Notes: generated from the letters alone by a model not told the origin. 64,000 nt of DNA from Geminicoccaceae bacterium SCSIO 64248 (GCA_029814805.1 CP122393.1:496001-560000), one strand, 5' to 3'; numbered from the stretch's first letter, positions 1-10,203 are shown. Translations and numbers: made by a program.

Positions 1-190
1 GGGCGATGTCGGCGTCGGAATCGTCGATCGACTGGTTGGGACACACGACGCAGCGCAACTCGCGCGTGATCTCGCGGGCCCGCGCCTCCTTGGCGGGATC
101 GGTCAACAACTCGTCGGCCCCGGTGGCGGCCATGGCGGGTGCGGCGACCAGGCTGGACAGGAGCAGGGCAGCCCGGATGGCTTTGCGCAT
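1..190 (-). CDS. ccmH: Cytochrome c maturation protein CcmH, N-terminal part (cut by window edge)
   Basis: About 63 codons are visible, starting at an ATG (188-190) that overlaps the ccmG stop as TGATG. The product begins with an Ala/Leu-rich signal peptide ending near Ala-Met-Ala. The conserved motif [11 protein letters not shown] follows at about residue 45, and its CxxC pair is the redox centre. CcmH is a periplasmic thiol oxidoreductase that keeps apocytochrome c cysteines reduced for haem ligation with CcmF. In most proteobacteria the third residue after the CxxC is Gln (CQNQ); here Pro precedes Asn-Gln. The rest of the protein and any ccmI lie beyond the left edge. It is the last visible gene of the ccmDEFGH run. 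Confidence 0.93.
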   Translation of the reverse strand, partial: MRKAIRAALLLSSLVAAPAMAATGADELLTDPAKEARAREITRELRCVVCPNQSIDDSDADIA

Positions 191-735
191 CACGGCTCCA
201 GATCCCGCAGGATCGGCTCGATGGTCGTCTCGACGTCGTTCGCGGTCAACGGCCCGACATGGCGATGCACGATGTCTCCGTTGCGGTCGATGATGAAGGT
301 CTCCGGCACGCCGGTGATGCCCCAGTCGATGCCGGCCCGCCCGGTCGTGTCGGCGCCGACCCGGGCGTAGGGATCGCCCAAGGTCGAGAGGAACGTCTCC
401 GCCTTGGCCGGATCGTCCTTGTAGTCGATGCCGTGCACGGTGACGCCGTCCGCCGCCAGGCGGCTGAGGATGGGATGCTCGATGCGGCAGGGCGCGCACC
501 ACGAGGCGAAGATGTTGACGACGGAGACGGCGCCCTTGAGGTCGGAGGTGGCGAGGCCCGTGTCCGGCCCGCGCGCGGGCAGGGCGGCGAGGTCGAAGAT
601 GGGCGCCGGCCGTCCCTCGAGCGGCGAGGCGCGCTCGGAGGGGTCGCGGGTCAGGCCGACGGCGAGGCCGATGCCGACCAGGACGAAGACGACGATCGGG
701 ATGAGGAACAGGACGCGGCGCATCGACACCTTCAT
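190..735 (-). CDS. ccmG: Thiol:disulfide interchange protein CcmG/DsbE
   Basis: A 181-residue membrane-anchored periplasmic thioredoxin. An N-terminal hydrophobic helix (residues about 7-27) is followed by a thioredoxin fold with the active-site motif FASWCAPCR at about residue 90 and the cis-Pro loop GVPETFIID. CcmG reduces the CcmH/apocytochrome disulfide during cytochrome c maturation and is recharged by CcdA or DsbD. The ATG at 735 was chosen because it overlaps the ccmF stop (ATGA) and places the membrane anchor at the N-terminus. The frame stays open upstream, but that part lies inside ccmF. The stop overlaps the ccmH start, so ccmF, ccmG and ccmH are translationally coupled. Confidence 0.95.
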   Translation of the reverse strand: MKVSMRRVLFLIPIVVFVLVGIGLAVGLTRDPSERASPLEGRPAPIFDLAALPARGPDTGLATSDLKGAVSVVNIFASWCAPCRIEHPILSRLAADGVTVHGIDYKDDPAKAETFLSTLGDPYARVGADTTGRAGIDWGITGVPETFIIDRNGDIVHRHVGPLTANDVETTIEPILRDLEP

Positions 736-2744
736 GCGGGCACGGGCGTGCCGGCGCCCGGCGCGGCGTGGCGGCTGGGCACGGGCGCCCCGACCCGATG
801 GCGGCGGTCGGTGAGCGAGACGAGACCGCCCAGGCCCATCAGGCAGATGCCGCCCCAGAGCCAACTCACAAGCGGGTTGAAGTAGAGCCTGAAGGCATAG
901 GACTGGTCGCTCTGGCCGGTGGCGTCGCCGAGCACGGCGTACAGGTCGCCCTTCAGGAGGCTGCGTATGCCGGCCTCGGTGGTCTGCTGCTGCTCGGCCG
1001 GGTAGAAGCGCTTCTCCGGGCGGAGCTCAGCGATGGCGACGCCCGAGCGCGTGACCAGAATGTCGGCCGTGCGCGCGCTGTAGTTCGGACCCGCCCGGTC
1101 GCCGATGGCGCGAAGCTCGAAGCGATAGCCGGCCATCTCGACGGCCTGGCCCGGCTCGAGCGTGACGATCCGCTCGCTCTGCCAGGCGCTGGACGCGGTG
1201 ACGCCGAGGACGAAGACGCCCAGGCCGACATGGGCGGTCGCCATGCCCCACGCGCTCCGGGGCATGGCGCGCGCGCGGCGCCAGATGCGCGGGACGGACA
1301 GGTCGAGGCTGGCAGGGCGGGGGCCCAGGACGCGCAGGCCGAGCTCGACGGCGGTGCCGGCGATCACCCAGACGCCGAGCACCAGCCCGAGAAGGCCCAG
1401 GCCGGCGAAACCGCGGCAGAACACCAGGCTGCCGAGCACGACGAAGAGCACGGCGGCGCCGGCGAACTTCAGCTTGCCGAGCACGCCCGCCAGGTCGCCG
1501 CGCTTCCACGACAAGAGCGAGCCGATCGGGACCAGGGCGAGAAGCACCGTCATGATCGGCACGAAGGTGGCGTTGAAATAGGGCGGGCCGACCGAGATGC
1601 GGCCGCCGCCGACCGCGTCGAGGAACAGGGGATAGAGCGTGCCGAGGAACACGACGGCGCAGCCGGTCGCCAGCAGGAGATTGTTGAGCAGCAGGCCGCC
1701 TTCGCGCGAGATCGGCGCGAACATCCCCCCGCCCTGGAGGCTGGGGGCGCGCCAGGCGTAGAGCGCGAAGGCGCCGCCGATGGCGATCGCCAGCAGCACG
1801 AGAATGAAGGTGCCTCGCGAGGGATCGACCGCGAAGGCATGGACCGAGGTCAGGATGCCCGAGCGGACCAGGAACGCGCCGAGCAGGCTGAGCGAGAAGG
1901 TCAGGATCGCGAGCAGCACGGTCCAGCTCTTCAGCGTGTTCCGTTTTTCGACCACGGTGGCGGAATGCAGGAGCGCCGTCCCGGCCAGCCAGGGCATGAA
2001 GGACGCGTTCTCGACCGGATCCCAGAACCACCAGCCGCCCCAGCCGAGCTCGTAATAGGCCCAGTAGGAGCCGAGCGCGATGCCGATGGTCAGGCTGACC
2101 CAGGCCGCGAGGGTCCAGGGGCGGACCCAGCGCGCCCAGCTGGCATCGACGCGGCCCTCGATCAGAGCGGCGACGGCGAAGGCGAACGCCATCGAGAAGC
2201 CGACATAGCCGAGATAGAGCATCGGCGGGTGGAAGGCGAGGGCGGGATCCTGCAGGACCGGGTTCAGGCCACGCCCGTCGAAGGGCGCCGGATCGAGGCG
2301 CAGAAACGGGTTCGACGTCAGCAGCATGAAGGCGAGGAAGCCGACGCCGATCAATCCCTGGATCGCCAGCACGCGCGCCCGGAACGGCGGCGGCAGGTTG
2401 CGGCCGAACAGGGCGACCGCGCCGCCATAGAGGGCGAGCATCCAGACCCACATCAAGAGCGAGCCCTCGTGATTCCCCCAGGCACCGGCCAGCTTGTACA
2501 GGAAGGGCTTGAGCGAATGCGAATTGCTCGCGACCAGGGCGACGGAGAAGTCGGAGACCGCGAAGACGTAGAGGAGGACGGCGAACGCCAGGGTCAAAGC
2601 GATGAACTGGCCCATTGCCGCGGTCTGGCCCAGGCGCATCAGGGCGACGTCGCCGCCCCGCGCGCCGACCAGCGGCAGGCTCCCCTGGACCAGGCTCAGC
2701 CCGAACGCGAGCACGAGAAGATAGTGGCCAAGTTCCGCGATCAT
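732..2744 (-). CDS. ccmF: Cytochrome c haem lyase subunit CcmF
   Basis: A 670-residue polytopic inner-membrane protein of usual CcmF length. It carries the haem-handling WWD motif ([16 protein letters not shown], about residues 233-248) and periplasmic loops between many hydrophobic helices. CcmF takes haem from holo-CcmE and, with CcmH, ligates it to CxxCH motifs of apocytochromes c. The ATG at 2744 overlaps the ccmE stop by the ATGA arrangement, and the C-terminus overlaps the ccmG start in the same way. Nothing is missing compared with the family. Confidence 0.96.
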   Translation of the reverse strand: MIAELGHYLLVLAFGLSLVQGSLPLVGARGGDVALMRLGQTAAMGQFIALTLAFAVLLYVFAVSDFSVALVASNSHSLKPFLYKLAGAWGNHEGSLLMWVWMLALYGGAVALFGRNLPPPFRARVLAIQGLIGVGFLAFMLLTSNPFLRLDPAPFDGRGLNPVLQDPALAFHPPMLYLGYVGFSMAFAFAVAALIEGRVDASWARWVRPWTLAAWVSLTIGIALGSYWAYYELGWGGWWFWDPVENASFMPWLAGTALLHSATVVEKRNTLKSWTVLLAILTFSLSLLGAFLVRSGILTSVHAFAVDPSRGTFILVLLAIAIGGAFALYAWRAPSLQGGGMFAPISREGGLLLNNLLLATGCAVVFLGTLYPLFLDAVGGGRISVGPPYFNATFVPIMTVLLALVPIGSLLSWKRGDLAGVLGKLKFAGAAVLFVVLGSLVFCRGFAGLGLLGLVLGVWVIAGTAVELGLRVLGPRPASLDLSVPRIWRRARAMPRSAWGMATAHVGLGVFVLGVTASSAWQSERIVTLEPGQAVEMAGYRFELRAIGDRAGPNYSARTADILVTRSGVAIAELRPEKRFYPAEQQQTTEAGIRSLLKGDLYAVLGDATGQSDQSYAFRLYFNPLVSWLWGGICLMGLGGLVSLTDRRHRVGAPVPSRHAAPGAGTPVPA

Positions 2745-3229
2745 CGATCGGCCTTTTGCGCCTCGTCGGCGCGGCTGCCGCTCGCGACCGTGTCCCCAGC
2801 TTCCCAGTGGCCGGACCGCTTCAGCGCTTCGGCCACTTCCGGCGGCATGTACTCTTCGTCATGCTTGGCCAGCACCTCGTCGGCCACGAAGGTGCCGCCG
2901 GCATCGACCGTGCCGTGCGCCACGATGCCCTGGCCCTCGCGGAACAGGTCCGGCAGCAGGCCGGTGTAGACCACGGGCACGCTCTGCGCCCGATCGGTCA
3001 GGATGAAGCGGACCTGCGCGCCGTCGCCCCGTTCGACGCTGCCCTGGGCGACGAGGCCGCCCAGCCGAAACCGCTGGTCCGGATCGAACGTCCCGGCCGC
3101 CACCTCGCTCGGCGAGATGAAGAAGACGACGTTGTCGCGCAGCGCGGTCAGCGCCATGGCGACGGAGCCGCCCAGAAGAAGGACGACCGTGGCAAGCAGC
3201 AGCAGGCGTTGACGACGACGGCTCGGCAC
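2741..3229 (-). CDS. ccmE: Cytochrome c-type biogenesis haem chaperone CcmE
   Basis: The gene encodes 162 residues when begun at the GTG at 3227-3229. That start gives the usual CcmE layout: a short basic N-terminus, one membrane anchor ([19 protein letters not shown]), then a periplasmic OB-fold. The haem-binding histidine lies in [12 protein letters not shown], matching the conserved HxxxY motif. CcmE carries haem covalently from CcmC to CcmF. The frame stays open to 3415, but that extension would overlap ccmD and lacks CcmE features. The GTG lies four bases after the ccmD stop, and the gene end overlaps ccmF. Confidence 0.93.
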   Translation of the reverse strand: MPSRRRQRLLLLATVVLLLGGSVAMALTALRDNVVFFISPSEVAAGTFDPDQRFRLGGLVAQGSVERGDGAQVRFILTDRAQSVPVVYTGLLPDLFREGQGIVAHGTVDAGGTFVADEVLAKHDEEYMPPEVAEALKRSGHWEAGDTVASGSRADEAQKADR

Positions 3230-3233
3230 GTGG

Positions 3234-3443
3234 CTAGTCCTGGGTCTGGCGTTGCAGGGTCGGACGGCGGACCGACGATGCGGTCCGGCCGCGAACCTCT
3301 CTGCGCACCGCGGCGAGTTCGGCCTCGCGCTCCCGCGCTCCCCGCCAGCTGGCGAGGACGAGACCGCCGAGGACAAGGAGTGTGAAGCCGAAAGCGGACC
3401 AGACATAGGCGGCATAACCGCCCATGGACCAGAACGTCGTCAT
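3234..3443 (-). CDS. ccmD: Haem exporter protein CcmD
   Basis: A 69-residue protein with one membrane helix (about residues 10-33) after [15 protein letters not shown], followed by a basic cytoplasmic tail. That matches CcmD, the small subunit that helps release holo-CcmE from the CcmABC complex. Start ATG at 3441-3443. It is the first gene of the minus-strand ccm run, and 212 bases separate it from the divergent glnD gene. CcmD normally follows ccmC directly; here no ccmC precedes it, so ccmABC must lie elsewhere. A longer reading frame through 3764 is an antisense artefact over glnD. Confidence 0.85.
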   Translation of the reverse strand: MTTFWSMGGYAAYVWSAFGFTLLVLGGLVLASWRGAREREAELAAVRREVRGRTASSVRRPTLQRQTQD

Positions 3444-3655
3444 CGCACGTGCTCCACCCGGTTGCGGCTGCCGCTCCACGGTGTCTGGGTGAGGGACGAC
3501 CGAATGCTTCTGTGATTCACGCCGGAGGACACACAGTGCGAGGTTAATCTGAGCGGAGCAATCGAGGATCGACGCGGCACATCGTCGCCAAATCGTAACA
3601 CAGGCCTCGCTTCGCGCTTGCCCACGGGCGCAAGCCGGGACAGGTTCGCAAAGCC

Positions 3656-6412
3656 ATGGATGACACCGCAACCCTTCTGCCGCCGGCCGCCGCGGAAGCG
3701 TTCGCGCACGGCCGCGCGGCGTCGCCGCCGCTGGTCGCCGCACTGGAGAACCTTCTCCACGCACCCGAGGTGCCGGAACACAAGCAGGCGGTGGCGCATC
3801 TGCGCACGCCGCTCGCCGAAGCGCGTCGCGAACGGCGCGAGCGTTTCGAGGCGGGCGGGCCGGTCGAGGACGTCGTGTTCGGCACGTGCCGCGACATGGA
3901 CCGGCTGATCATAAGCCTTCTCGACCTCGCGCACGACCGCGTCTACTCGGTCGCCAGCCCGACGACCGGCGACCGGCTGGCCGTGGCGGCGGTCGGCGGC
4001 TATGGCCGGGGCGAAATGGCCCCCCGTTCCGATATCGATCTTTTGTTCCTCCTGCCCTACAAGCGCACGCCCCGGACGGAGCAGATTGTCGAGTTCCTGC
4101 TCTACAAGCTCTGGGACCTTGGTCTCAAGGTCGGCCACAGCGTCCGGACCGAGCGCGAAAGCCTCAAGGCCGCGACCCAGGACCTGACCGTCTGCACCGC
4201 GCTTCTGGAGTCGCGCCTTCTCTGGGGGGAGCCTGCGACGTTTTCCGGCCTGTGGACCCGGCTGCGCCGCGAGATGCTCGCCTATAACGGGCTGGCCTTC
4301 GTCGAGGCCAAGCTGGCCGAGCGCAACGAGCGCCACAAGCGCGAGGGCGACAGCCGCTACCTGCTCGAGCCCAACGTCAAGGAAGGCAAGGGCGGCCTGC
4401 GCGACCTCCATTCCCTGCAGTGGATCGGCCGGTTCCTGTTCGAGATCGACGATCTGTCGGGCTTCGTCGCACACGGCCTTCTCGACCGGTCGACCCTGGC
4501 GACCTTCCAGCGCGCCCAGCGCTTCTTCTGGAGCGTGCGTGCCCACCTGCACTATCTGACCGGTCGCGCCGAGGAACGGCTGACCTTCGACGTGCAGCCC
4601 GAGATCGCCCGGCGGTGCGGCTATCGCGACCGCAACGCCACGCGCGGCGTCGAGCGTTTCATGAAGCGCTATTATCTCCACGCCAAGGAAACCGGCGCCT
4701 TGACCCGCGTCGTGCTGGCCGCGCTCGAGGAGCAGCAGAAGCGCAAGCCGCGCCTGCGGCTGCCCCGCCTGGGCCTCGGCAGCCGTAAGGCCGACGGCTT
4801 CGTCATCACGGGCGAGCGGGTCACGCTCGGCGAGCCCGACCTGTTCGCGCGCGATCCCCTGGCGATGCTGCGCCTGTACCGGCTGGCGCAGGAAAGGGGG
4901 CTCGACATCCATCCCCTGGCGGAGCAGGCGGTGACGCGCAATCTCCGCCGGATCGACGGCAAGGCCCGGGCGCGGCCGGAAGCGGGCCGCATGTTCATGG
5001 CCATGCTGACCGATCCCAACCAGCCCGCCATGACGCTGCGCCGGCTGAACGAGGCGGGCGTGCTCGGCCGACTCATTCCCGAGTTCGGCCGGATCGTCGG
5101 CCAGATGCCCTACAATCTCTACCATCACTACACGGTCGACGAGCACAGCATCTTCGCGGTGGAGGTGCTCAGCCAGATCGAGGCGGGCGAGCACGGCGAG
5201 ACGACGCCGCTGGTCGGGGAGCTGTTGAAGCAGATCCAGTCGCGGGCCGAGCTCTATTTGGCCACGCTGATCCACGACATCGGCAAGGGCCGCACCGAGT
5301 CGCACAGCATCGTCGGCGAACGGCTCGCCCGCCGCGTGGTGCCGCGGCTCGGCCTGACCGAGGAGCAGACCGACACCGTCGCGTGGCTGGTCCGGCATCA
5401 TCTCCTTCTCAGCGAGACGGCGTTCCGGCGCGACATCGACGATCTCAAGACCGTCGCCGACGTCGCGCACATCGTGCAGTCGCCGGAGCGCCTTCGCCTC
5501 CTGCTGATCCTGACGGTCTGCGACGTGATCGCGGTCGGCCCCGGCATCTGGACGACCTGGAAGGCGCAGCTGCTGCGCGACCTGTTCCGCGAGGTCGAGG
5601 CGGTGCTGGCGACGGGCCGCCTCGACGGCCGGCGCGCCGAGCGGATCGCGAAGGCCAAGGCGGGCCTGCCCGGCCTGCTCCAGGACCTGCCGGACGATGC
5701 CGTCCAGGCCTATATCGCGCGCCACGACCCGCGCTACTGGCTGTCCTTCCCGATCGAGGCCCAGGCCCGCCACGCGCGCATCGTCCTGCGAGCCGACGCG
5801 GAGAAGCGGCTGTTCACGCGGGATTGGCGCCAGGACGACCTGCGCGGCGCGACCGAGCTGATGCTCTACGCTCCCGATCACCCCGGCCTCTTCATGAAGG
5901 TCGCCGGCGCGCTCGCGGTCAGCGACGCCAGCATCGTCGGCGCGCGCATCTTCACGACGACCGACGGCATGGCGCTCGACACCTTCGAGATCCAGCACGC
6001 GAAGACCGGGGAGCAGATCACCGACGACGCCCGGCTCCAGCGGATCGGCCAGACCATCGAAAAGGCGTTGGCGGGCGAGATCAGCCTCGACCGGGCGCTG
6101 GCCGGGCGCCAGTCCCTGCCGAAGCGGACCGCCGTCTTCACGGTCGAGCCCCGCGTGTTCGTCGACAATGGCGCCAGCCAGACCCATACGGTGATCGAGG
6201 TCAACGGGCGCGACCGGCCGGGCGTCCTCTACGAGCTGGCCAAGGCCATTCTCGATTGTGGCCTGATCGTGGCCTCGGCGCAGGTCACGACCTATGGCGA
6301 GCGGGTCGTCGACGTGTTCTATGTCCGCGACGTGTTCGGCCTCAAGGTCCGGGGCGACGTCCGTCTCCGGCGAATCCGGCGGCGTCTCGGCGAGGCGCTG
6401 AGCACGCGCTGA
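3656..6412 (+). CDS. glnD: Bifunctional [protein-PII] uridylyltransferase / uridylyl-removing enzyme GlnD
   Basis: A 918-residue sensor of glutamine that uridylylates and deuridylylates PII proteins, so controlling nitrogen assimilation. Domains in order: nucleotidyltransferase with GGYGRGEMAPRSDIDLLF at about 114-131 (metal-binding DxD), a GlnD linker, an HD hydrolase domain with LIHDIGKGRTESH at about 538-550, and two C-terminal ACT domains (APDHPGLFMKVAG near 737 and GRDRPGVLYELA near 849) that bind glutamine. All catalytic motifs are intact and the length is normal. It is followed by murJ and trpS, an order common in alphaproteobacteria. It is transcribed divergently from ccmD. Confidence 0.97.
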   Translation: MDDTATLLPPAAAEAFAHGRAASPPLVAALENLLHAPEVPEHKQAVAHLRTPLAEARRERRERFEAGGPVEDVVFGTCRDMDRLIISLLDLAHDRVYSVASPTTGDRLAVAAVGGYGRGEMAPRSDIDLLFLLPYKRTPRTEQIVEFLLYKLWDLGLKVGHSVRTERESLKAATQDLTVCTALLESRLLWGEPATFSGLWTRLRREMLAYNGLAFVEAKLAERNERHKREGDSRYLLEPNVKEGKGGLRDLHSLQWIGRFLFEIDDLSGFVAHGLLDRSTLATFQRAQRFFWSVRAHLHYLTGRAEERLTFDVQPEIARRCGYRDRNATRGVERFMKRYYLHAKETGALTRVVLAALEEQQKRKPRLRLPRLGLGSRKADGFVITGERVTLGEPDLFARDPLAMLRLYRLAQERGLDIHPLAEQAVTRNLRRIDGKARARPEAGRMFMAMLTDPNQPAMTLRRLNEAGVLGRLIPEFGRIVGQMPYNLYHHYTVDEHSIFAVEVLSQIEAGEHGETTPLVGELLKQIQSRAELYLATLIHDIGKGRTESHSIVGERLARRVVPRLGLTEEQTDTVAWLVRHHLLLSETAFRRDIDDLKTVADVAHIVQSPERLRLLLILTVCDVIAVGPGIWTTWKAQLLRDLFREVEAVLATGRLDGRRAERIAKAKAGLPGLLQDLPDDAVQAYIARHDPRYWLSFPIEAQARHARIVLRADAEKRLFTRDWRQDDLRGATELMLYAPDHPGLFMKVAGALAVSDASIVGARIFTTTDGMALDTFEIQHAKTGEQITDDARLQRIGQTIEKALAGEISLDRALAGRQSLPKRTAVFTVEPRVFVDNGASQTHTVIEVNGRDRPGVLYELAKAILDCGLIVASAQVTTYGERVVDVFYVRDVFGLKVRGDVRLRRIRRRLGEALSTR

Positions 6413-6440
6413 CGCCACGTTTTACGCGAGTTCGTCCGTT

Positions 6441-7970
6441 TTGGCCCTCCTTCGCGCCGCCGCCACGATCGGCTCCCTGACCATGGTCTCCCGCGTGGTC
6501 GGCCTTGCGCGCGACATGCTGGTCGCCGCCTTCCTGGGCGCCGGGCCGATGGCGGACGCGTTCGTCGTCGCCTTCAAGCTACCGAACTTCCTGCGCCGCC
6601 TGTTTGCCGAGGGAGCGTTCAGCGCCGGTTTCGTGCCCCTGTTCGCCGCGACGCTCGAGAGCGAAGGCAAGGCGGAGGCGCGGCGCTTCGCCGCCGAAGC
6701 GCAGGCGATGCTGGCAGCCGTGCTGATCCCGATCGTGGTTCTCGCGATCGTGTTCATGCCGGCGGTGCTGACCGTGGTGGCGCCCGGCTACGAGCCGGGA
6801 TCCCTCACCTACGAGACCGCGGTCGAGCTCAGCCGGATCACCTTTCCCTACATCATCTTCATCTCGGCCGCGGCTCTGCTGGGCGGCGTGCTCAACAGCG
6901 TCGGCAACTTCGCGGCGCCGGCCCTGGCGCCGGTCATGCTCAATGTCTGCCTGATCGCGGCCCTGTTCCTGGCCCTGCCGCTCGACGTCCCGCCGGCCTA
7001 CGCGCTCGCCTGGGGCATCATCGCCGCCGGCATCACCCAATTCGGCTGGCTCTATCTGAGCGCGCGGCGGGCGCGCCTGGCGCCCTATCCCGTCCGGCCG
7101 CGGCTGAGCCTCAAGGCGAGGCGGCTCTACATGCTGATCCTGCCCGGGGTGTTCGGTGCCAGCGTCGCCCAGATCAACCTGCTGGCCGACGTGTTCTTCG
7201 CATCCTTCCTGCCGGCGGGCGGCCAGTCCTATCTCTACTACGCCAACCAGCTGAACCAGCTGCCCCTGGGCGTGATCGGGGTGGCGGTCGGCACGGCGCT
7301 CCTGCCGCTCCTGGCCCGGCAGATCGCCGCCGGCCAGGACGAGGCGGCGCAGCACAACCTGAACCGCGCGATCGAGCTCTCGCTGTTCCTGACCCTGCCG
7401 GCGGCGGTCGCCCTGGTCGCGATCGGCCATCCGATCGTGGCCGTCTTGTTCGAGCGCGGCGCCTTCGACGCCTCCGACACGGCCGCGACCGTCGCGACCT
7501 TGCAGGCCTACGCGCTCGGCCTGCCGGCGTTCGTGCTGATCAAGGTCCTGGCGCCCGGCTTCTTCGCGCGCCAGGACACGCGCACGCCCGTGATCATCGC
7601 CACGGCCTGCCTGCTCTCCAACATCGCCCTCGTCTACGTCCTGATCGGGCCGTTGCTCCATGTCGGCATCGCGCTCGCCTCGGCGATCTCGAACAGCCTG
7701 AACGCCGTCCTGCTCGCGGTGGTGCTGGCGCGGCGCGGCCATCTCGTGATCGACGCCCGGCTGCGCCGCCGCTTGCCGCGCATCCTGCTGGCCGGCGCGA
7801 TCATGGGGCTGGGCCTCTGGGGGCTGGACGCGGCGCTGGCGGCCCTGCCGCCGATCGCAAGCCTGATCGTCCTGGTCGCGGCAGGTTTCACCGGCTTCGT
7901 CGCCGTCGTCCACGTGACCGGAGGGGCCGATCTGCGCGAAGTCCTGGGCCTGATGCGCCGGCGGGCTTGA
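6441..7970 (+). CDS. murJ: Lipid II flippase MurJ (MviN family)
   Basis: A 509-residue integral membrane protein of the MOP superfamily with about 14 hydrophobic helices. It moves undecaprenyl-linked lipid II across the inner membrane for peptidoglycan synthesis. The N-terminus LLRAAATIGSLTMVSRVVG and the motif KLPNFLRRLFAEGAFSAGFVP are typical of MurJ. The start is TTG at 6441, since the family begins at exactly this Leu-Leu-Arg-Ala segment and no in-frame ATG fits. The gene begins 28 bases after glnD, so the two are probably cotranscribed. Confidence 0.96.
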   Translation: MALLRAAATIGSLTMVSRVVGLARDMLVAAFLGAGPMADAFVVAFKLPNFLRRLFAEGAFSAGFVPLFAATLESEGKAEARRFAAEAQAMLAAVLIPIVVLAIVFMPAVLTVVAPGYEPGSLTYETAVELSRITFPYIIFISAAALLGGVLNSVGNFAAPALAPVMLNVCLIAALFLALPLDVPPAYALAWGIIAAGITQFGWLYLSARRARLAPYPVRPRLSLKARRLYMLILPGVFGASVAQINLLADVFFASFLPAGGQSYLYYANQLNQLPLGVIGVAVGTALLPLLARQIAAGQDEAAQHNLNRAIELSLFLTLPAAVALVAIGHPIVAVLFERGAFDASDTAATVATLQAYALGLPAFVLIKVLAPGFFARQDTRTPVIIATACLLSNIALVYVLIGPLLHVGIALASAISNSLNAVLLAVVLARRGHLVIDARLRRRLPRILLAGAIMGLGLWGLDAALAALPPIASLIVLVAAGFTGFVAVVHVTGGADLREVLGLMRRRA

Positions 7971-8054
7971 CGAAGCGGTTCCCGCCTCGCCTTATGCGCT
8001 GCCCGCCCGCCTTTTGCGCGTGCGCGCCCGACGATCCCTGCCCTGGAGCCCCCC

Positions 8055-9056
8055 ATGACCGAGAAGGGTCGCATCTTCTCCGGCGTACAGCCGACCGGCA
8101 ATCTTCACCTCGGCAACTATCTCGGCGCGATTCGCAACTGGGTCGGGCTCCAGGCCGACTACGCGTGCATCTTCTGCATCGTCGACATGCACGCCATCAC
8201 CATCCCGCAGGATCCGGCGGCGCTGCGCTCGGCGACGCGGGAGGTCACCGCGGCCTATATCGCGGCCGGAATCGATCCGTCCAACTGCATCATCTTCAAC
8301 CAGAGCGCCGTGTCGGCCCATGCCGAGCTCGCCTGGATCTTCAACTGCGTGACGCCGATGGGCTGGCTGAACCGCATGACGCAGTTCAAGGAGAAGGCCG
8401 GCAAGCAGCGCGATCAGGCCCTGGCGGGCCTCTTCATCTATCCCGTGCTGATGGCGGCCGATATCCTGGCCTACAAGGCGACGCACGTGCCGGTCGGCGA
8501 GGACCAGAAGCAGCACCTCGAGCTCGCCCGCGACATCGCCGGCGCGTTCAACCGGCAATACGGCGTCGAGTTCTTCCCGCTGACCGAGCCTCTGATCTTC
8601 GGCGCGGCGACCCGGGTCATGTCGCTGCGCGACGGCACCAAGAAGATGAGCAAGTCCGACACCTCCGACGCGTCGCGCATCAACCTGACCGACGACGCGG
8701 ACGCGATCAGCCAGAAGATCCGGCGCGCCAAGTCGGATGCGGAGATGGGGCTGAGCTACGAGCCCGAGCGCCGGCCCGAGGCGGCGAACCTGCTCGCGAT
8801 CTACGCGGCGTTCAGCGACGAGGCGCCGGCGGACGTCGCCGAGCGCTTCTCCGGCCTGGGCTTCGCCGCGTTCAAGAGCGAGCTCGCCGACCTCGCGGTC
8901 GCCAGGCTGGCGCCGATCAACGCGGAGATGCGGCGCCTGATGGCCGCGCCGGATCATATCGACGCGATCTTGCGCCAGGGCGCCGAACGGGCGGATGCGA
9001 TCGCCGCGCCGATCCTGGCGGAGACGAAGGATCTCGTAGGCTTCTTGCGGCCTTAG
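8055..9056 (+). CDS. trpS: Tryptophanyl-tRNA synthetase
   Basis: A 333-residue class I aminoacyl-tRNA synthetase that charges tRNA-Trp. The HIGH-type signature appears as [13 protein letters not shown] near residue 12, and the KMSKS loop is intact ([13 protein letters not shown], about residues 196-208). The length matches bacterial TrpS. The ATG lies after an ATP-independent GC-rich gap of 84 bases downstream of murJ and has no strong Shine-Dalgarno match. It ends the glnD-murJ-trpS run. Confidence 0.97.
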   Translation: MTEKGRIFSGVQPTGNLHLGNYLGAIRNWVGLQADYACIFCIVDMHAITIPQDPAALRSATREVTAAYIAAGIDPSNCIIFNQSAVSAHAELAWIFNCVTPMGWLNRMTQFKEKAGKQRDQALAGLFIYPVLMAADILAYKATHVPVGEDQKQHLELARDIAGAFNRQYGVEFFPLTEPLIFGAATRVMSLRDGTKKMSKSDTSDASRINLTDDADAISQKIRRAKSDAEMGLSYEPERRPEAANLLAIYAAFSDEAPADVAERFSGLGFAAFKSELADLAVARLAPINAEMRRLMAAPDHIDAILRQGAERADAIAAPILAETKDLVGFLRP

Positions 9057-9099
9057 GCGCAAGGCATCACATCAGCGGCGATGCACGGGATCCGCGGAG

Positions 9100-9116
9100 G
9101 GCGGGCCCGGCCCGCC
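9100..9116 (+). terminator. GC-rich 7-bp hairpin between trpS and the DUF2333 gene
   Basis: GGCGGGC (9100-9106) pairs perfectly with GCCCGCC (9110-9116) around a CCG loop. There is no T run after it, and the next gene's AGGAGG lies directly downstream at 9119-9124. It could be a weak terminator, an mRNA stabiliser, or only a base-composition effect. Confidence 0.3.
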
Positions 9117-9129
9117 GCAGGAGGACGTG

Positions 9130-10089
9130 ATGGCAGACGCGACGTTGCACCCGGCCGAGAGGACACGTCCGGGATGGTTGCGCCGGCTGGGCCAGGCGGT
9201 GGGCGTGCTCGTCTGCCTGATCGCGCTCTACTATGTCGGCGGCGCGCTCTGGCTGCACACGATCGACGACGATCCGACCTTCGCCGAGACGCTGGAGGTC
9301 CCGCCCGGGTCGAGCCGCGCCGTCGCCGCGATGACCGATCTGATCGACCGCGAGGTCAACCAGAACCGCTGGGTCGCGAACGATCCGTTCTTCCAGCCGG
9401 CCTACATCCTGGACAACATGCCGAACTACCAGCTGGGCATGATGTCGGCCCTGTCGCGCATCTCGCTGGAGTTGGGCGACCGCATCGCCCGGGTGCGCAG
9501 CACGAGCCAGATCGATCCCGACATCGACAGCGCCGCCGGGCGTCTGCGCTATCCCGGCGACGTCTGGCTGTTCACGTGGCAGAACTCGTTCCTGCCGGTC
9601 CCGACCACCAGCTCGGAGCGGACCTATCGCGACGCCATGGCATCGCTGCAGCGCTACAATCAGCGTCTCAGCCAGAACCAGGCGACCTTCGAGCGGCGCG
9701 CCGACAACCTGCTGGAAACGCTCGATCGTCTCGCGGCCGACCTCGGCTCGATCTCGGCGACCAGCGCGGCCAAGGTCGCCGATCGCTCCTGGTTCGACTT
9801 CGACAGCGACGACGTGTTCTACCTCACCAAGGGGCGCATGTACGCGTATTTCATCGTGCTGCGCGAGCTGGGCAGGGACTTCGAGCAGGTGCTGGCCGAA
9901 CGCCAGCTCCAGCCGGCCTGGGACGCGATGATCGACAACCTCAGGACGGCGGCGCTTCTGCAACCTTGGGTCGTCGTCAACGGCGCACCGGATAGCCAGA
10001 CGATGCCGTCCCACGTCGCTTCGCAAGGCTTCTATGTCGCGCGTGCGCGCACCCAGCTGAGCGAGGTCTCGCAGGTGCTCGCGAACTGA
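9130..10089 (+). CDS. DUF2333 family membrane-anchored protein
   Basis: A 319-residue protein with one N-terminal membrane helix (about residues 21-41) and a largely helical remainder. The segment DPFFQPAYILDNMPNYQLGM and the later GRMYAYFIVLRELGRDF match my memory of the DUF2333 family (PF10095), whose role is unknown. The ATG at 9130 was chosen over the GTG at 9127 because AGGAGG at 9119-9124 is five bases from it. A single helix then a large C-terminal region suggests a periplasmic-facing protein. It lies in the trpS run and is followed by a strong terminator. Confidence 0.8.
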   Translation: MADATLHPAERTRPGWLRRLGQAVGVLVCLIALYYVGGALWLHTIDDDPTFAETLEVPPGSSRAVAAMTDLIDREVNQNRWVANDPFFQPAYILDNMPNYQLGMMSALSRISLELGDRIARVRSTSQIDPDIDSAAGRLRYPGDVWLFTWQNSFLPVPTTSSERTYRDAMASLQRYNQRLSQNQATFERRADNLLETLDRLAADLGSISATSAAKVADRSWFDFDSDDVFYLTKGRMYAYFIVLRELGRDFEQVLAERQLQPAWDAMIDNLRTAALLQPWVVVNGAPDSQTMPSHVASQGFYVARARTQLSEVSQVLAN

Positions 10090-10103
10090 CCGGGCTGGTC
10101 CGT

Positions 10104-10152
10104 GGCGGAGCGCGCCGTCAGGCACCGCGCTCCGCCGACAGCTTTTCGCTGT
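10104..10152 (+). terminator. Rho-independent-type terminator after the DUF2333 gene
   Basis: An 11-bp perfect stem, GGCGGAGCGCG (10104-10114) with CGCGCTCCGCC (10126-10136), has an 11-nt loop. Directly after it comes a second small hairpin, ACAGC/GCTGT (10138-10152), whose loop holds a run of four T. The position 15 bases after the stop codon fits termination before the fds operon. Confidence 0.65.
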
Positions 10153-10180
10153 TGCACAACCGAATTGCTTGATTGATAGG
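10152..10180 (+). promoter_or_regulatory. Weak candidate sigma-70 promoter for the fds operon
   Basis: TTGCAC (10152-10157) is followed after 17 bases by GATAGG (10175-10180). The -35 matches four of six consensus bases and the -10 only three, so an activator would be needed. It is the best-spaced pair in the 143-base gap before fdsG. Confidence 0.25.
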
Positions 10181-10203
10181 CAAGGATATCGCGCCCACAT
10201 TGA

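Noticed and set aside
3440-6418. Open frame of about 990 codons opposite glnD
   Set aside because: It is the antisense of a clear GlnD gene. In very GC-rich DNA the antisense frame rarely meets stop codons. Its translation is low-complexity and has no domain.
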